This document shows, one piece after another, positions 61,821 through 64,000 of a stretch of 64,000 bases of DNA; position 1 is the stretch's first letter, and every line of letters begins with the position of its first letter. The translations under genes were made by a program, and so were the position numbers. The stretch spans positions 434,001 through 498,000 of the forward strand of contig JBBELK010001000.1 of the NCBI GenBank assembly GCA_037783545.1, read 5' to 3'. This DNA comes from Henricia sp. BOLD:AAB3569 (lineage: Eukaryota > Echinodermata > Asteroidea > Spinulosida > Echinasteridae). The notes beneath the pieces are model-generated. The model ran no database searches. It saw nothing but the letters and a program-made list of their open reading frames with translations, and was not told where the DNA came from.

Positions 61821-62721
61821 AGATGTGCCAAACTTGATTGCGACATCATGAACCTGTTATCAGCATTTTTGTGTCTTGTCACATGATCTGTCAGTTTCTA
61901 AGCCAATAAAAGTATGCAAACCATGTGAAAAGTGCTTTAAATATTGCAGAGCAACCTTTAGCCCATTACCCTTACTAAAATTGTTTCTATGTCCTAGACT
62001 TGGTCAACATTTTGCACAAAAATACTTTTGACCCTTATTTTATTTTGAGGAGTGTACATTGTGACGGACGCATACTGTTAAACTTGAACAGACTCCGTTA
62101 CCTATGGTACATGTAGTCAGGGCTAATCAAATTCAAGGAAGGCACTTGACTTCAAAGATTGCCTTCGAAACCTCTGAAAGTATGGGGCAGTTTTAAAGGG
62201 CACCAAGGCATTACAATTTTACAATTTGAGCCCTGCATAGTGCATTTTGTGATGTACATGTACCAGTTTGGCAATATATGCAAAATGTACCCACGCCCAT
62301 TGATACAGCATTTTTACTACAGCACAATCTCAGTCTCTTAGAATTTCACCTTTCTTGGTATTGTGGGCTTGAGAATTATTGAGACGCTAAATGCTGTGCA
62401 TTAAAAGAAATTGACTCTGGGTTCTCATTGTTAAATGCCCTTAATACTGGAGATGTTTGATCATGCATGGCGAGAAAAACAAGTTGAGCCAAGGTTTCTG
62501 TGGAGACATGGAAGCTTGACCAGGGCTTGTCTGGGTTCGTATTGATTGGTTGTATTGTTGCTAGACTGGTTAACACCCTGTGAGAACTGGAGGTGACTTG
62601 CTGTAAATGCACTGCATCATAAAATGGGTAATCATGGGAATAATAGAGCGGTGGGAAGGAATGGTTGAGTTTGGGAGAGTTATGGGTATTGAATAGATGG
62701 TGTATGTATGGAGTCTGAAGA

Positions 62722-63151
62722 GTTTCAGGGTCTTAAAAGTATGAAAGAAGAGAAATCTTTACAGGTCAAAATACAAGCAAATGGCATAAAGAAGTGCTGT
62801 AACAGAGAAATCATAATTTTTAGAACTTAATTTCACAGATACAAGAATCAAAAGACTTTTGGGACTTGTTGATACATTCTCATAAAGGCTTAGCTTTTCT
62901 AGGTTTTTTTAAGAAAATGGATTTTCAGGGTCGTAAAAGTTTTCAGGTTTCAGGGTCATAAAAGTATGAAAGAAGAGAAATTTTGACAGGTCAAAATACA
63001 AGCAAATGGCAAAAAGAAATGCTGTAACAGAGAAATCATAATTTTTAGAACTTAATTTCACAGATATACAAGAATCAAAAGACTTTTAGGACTTGTTGAC
63101 ACATTCTCATGAAGACTTAGCTTTTACAGATTTTTCCAGAAAATGGATTTT
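62722..63151. repeat. 225-bp imperfect tandem duplication
   Basis: GTTTCAGGGTC then AAAAGTATGAAAGAAGAG recurs at offset 225; the two units differ at scattered sites and in small indels, so it is older than the 394-bp and 1.5-kb duplications. Confidence 0.85.
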
Positions 63152-63534
63152 GTTCTAACCTTACAATCATATAAAATACCTCGCCAAAATACTATACATG
63201 GGAAGAAAACAGGAATTTGCAATCTTCAGGGGGGTTGGGGTGAGGGTAGCAACTGCAGCAATTTAGCAACTGCTGCAATTCCAGATTAAATTCTGCCATT
63301 TTTCTTTTACTTATCACTGCTGTGCATGGGTTCCTTGAGTGACGCCGCACAAACAGCACCTCACTTGGCAAAAAAAGTTTGTAGTACAATAATTTTGCAG
63401 ATTTACCATGCCATGCATTTTTGCCCCATGTACTATAGTTCTCTTTTTTTCTTTAAATTTAATATTTGCCTTATTTTTCTGCAGACTTTGTATAAATTGA
63501 ATTTATTTAATCTTTACACATGTTTTATGTAATT

Positions 63535-63869
63535 TAGGCCAAACAAAATTAATGGTGCGTTTACAACGACCTAAAAAAAATCCAGGTAGGTAGTAGGAAA
63601 ATAATTTTATTTTGTCTTTTTTTTTTACACTTTAGTTCATGCATTTGCGTGTTGTTTTGCAATCTTTGAAACTCACTATTAACAATATTAAACATGTTCA
63701 TGTACAAGTGTAGAAAATGTTATGTTCGTTGGAAATTATTGCAAATAGTGCTCATTTAAAATTATCAACTTGAAAATTGGCAATAAAAAGTTTGAGGTCG
63801 GCAATTTGGCCTTAAAAATTCCAGGTAGGTCAGGTTACCGTAAACACACCATTTATTTTGTTTGGCCTT
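63535..63869. mobile_element. MITE with TAGGCCAAACAAAAT ends
   Basis: TAGGCCAAACAAAATTAATG, GGTGCGTTTAC and their inverses; a second pair AATTCCAGGTAGGT occurs as a direct repeat inside. 335 bp, non-coding. Confidence 0.85.
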
Positions 63870-63879
63870 ATTTATAATA

Positions 63880-63950
63880 TAGCATAACCTTTATTTATGC
63901 CAACCTGTAATTGGCGACTCGATTGCTGTTGGATTTGGTTGATAAATACC
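63880..63950 (+). mobile_element. SINE tail fragment
   Basis: CCTGTAATTGGCGACTCG and GCTGTTGGATTTGGTTGATAAATA match the 3' part of the SINE at 52406. Confidence 0.55.
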
Positions 63951-64000
63951 ATTGCAAGGAACGAGCCTGAATTGCATGACTAATCATTTAGGGCCCTAAA

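Overview
This window looks like nuclear DNA of a marine invertebrate deuterostome, most likely an echinoderm. That call is inferred from metazoan spliced genes with short exons in a sea of palindromic MITEs, tRNA-derived SINEs with (ATT)n or (AAAT)n tails, a CR1/Jockey-type LINE and a BEL/Pao retroelement. No name can be fixed from sequence alone. Only four host loci can be supported; nearly everything else is transposon-derived or plain non-coding.

Host genes. (1) A terminal exon of a metabotropic-glutamate-like class C GPCR (+, 18911-19480). (2) A complete five-exon RPL23/uL14 gene (+, 36023-41772, 140 aa) with one GC-AG intron. (3) A complete four-coding-exon gene (-, 48032 down to 44919, 104 aa) that I recognise as the orthologue of the vertebrate microprotein NCBP2AS2 (KRASIM); its reading frame is visible only when the exons are joined. 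(4) The first transmembrane coding exon of PEMT, phosphatidylethanolamine N-methyltransferase (+, 55206-55325); the rest lies beyond the window or was not found. RPL23 and the NCBP2AS2-like gene are tail to tail, separated by about 3.1 kb of MITEs; the NCBP2AS2-like gene and PEMT diverge.

Layout. 1-1.6 kb: 3' end of a BEL/Pao element. 2.8-5.1 kb: a Russian-doll nest of inverted-repeat elements. 5.85-9.16 kb: a 3.3-kb element with long terminal inverted repeats carrying a 23-bp tandem array. 9.2-12.3 kb: MITEs, a perfect 91-bp palindrome with 8-bp target duplications, a 394-bp tandem duplication with tRNA-like heads, and a SINE. 13.2-17.7 kb: a LINE with both ORFs open. 18.9-24.7 kb: GPCR exon and quiet flank. 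24.8-32 kb: a block bounded by an inverted repeat pair and containing split direct repeats and a ~320-bp tandem repeat. 32.1-35.1 kb: a 1.5-kb tandem duplication joined at C-tracts. 35.8-48 kb: RPL23 and the NCBP2AS2-like gene, whose introns and spacer are full of MITEs. 48.3-54 kb: nested MITEs and SINEs. 55-64 kb: PEMT exon, then intron-like sequence with several MITEs.

The unifying theme is a large fleet of non-autonomous inverted-repeat elements, in many families with two to four copies each inside the window. Several target duplications are readable (TTAA, TA, TTA/TAA, 5, 7-8 and 8 bp). No transposase gene is visible, so mobilisation must come from elsewhere. No CRISPR, operon or prokaryotic feature is present.
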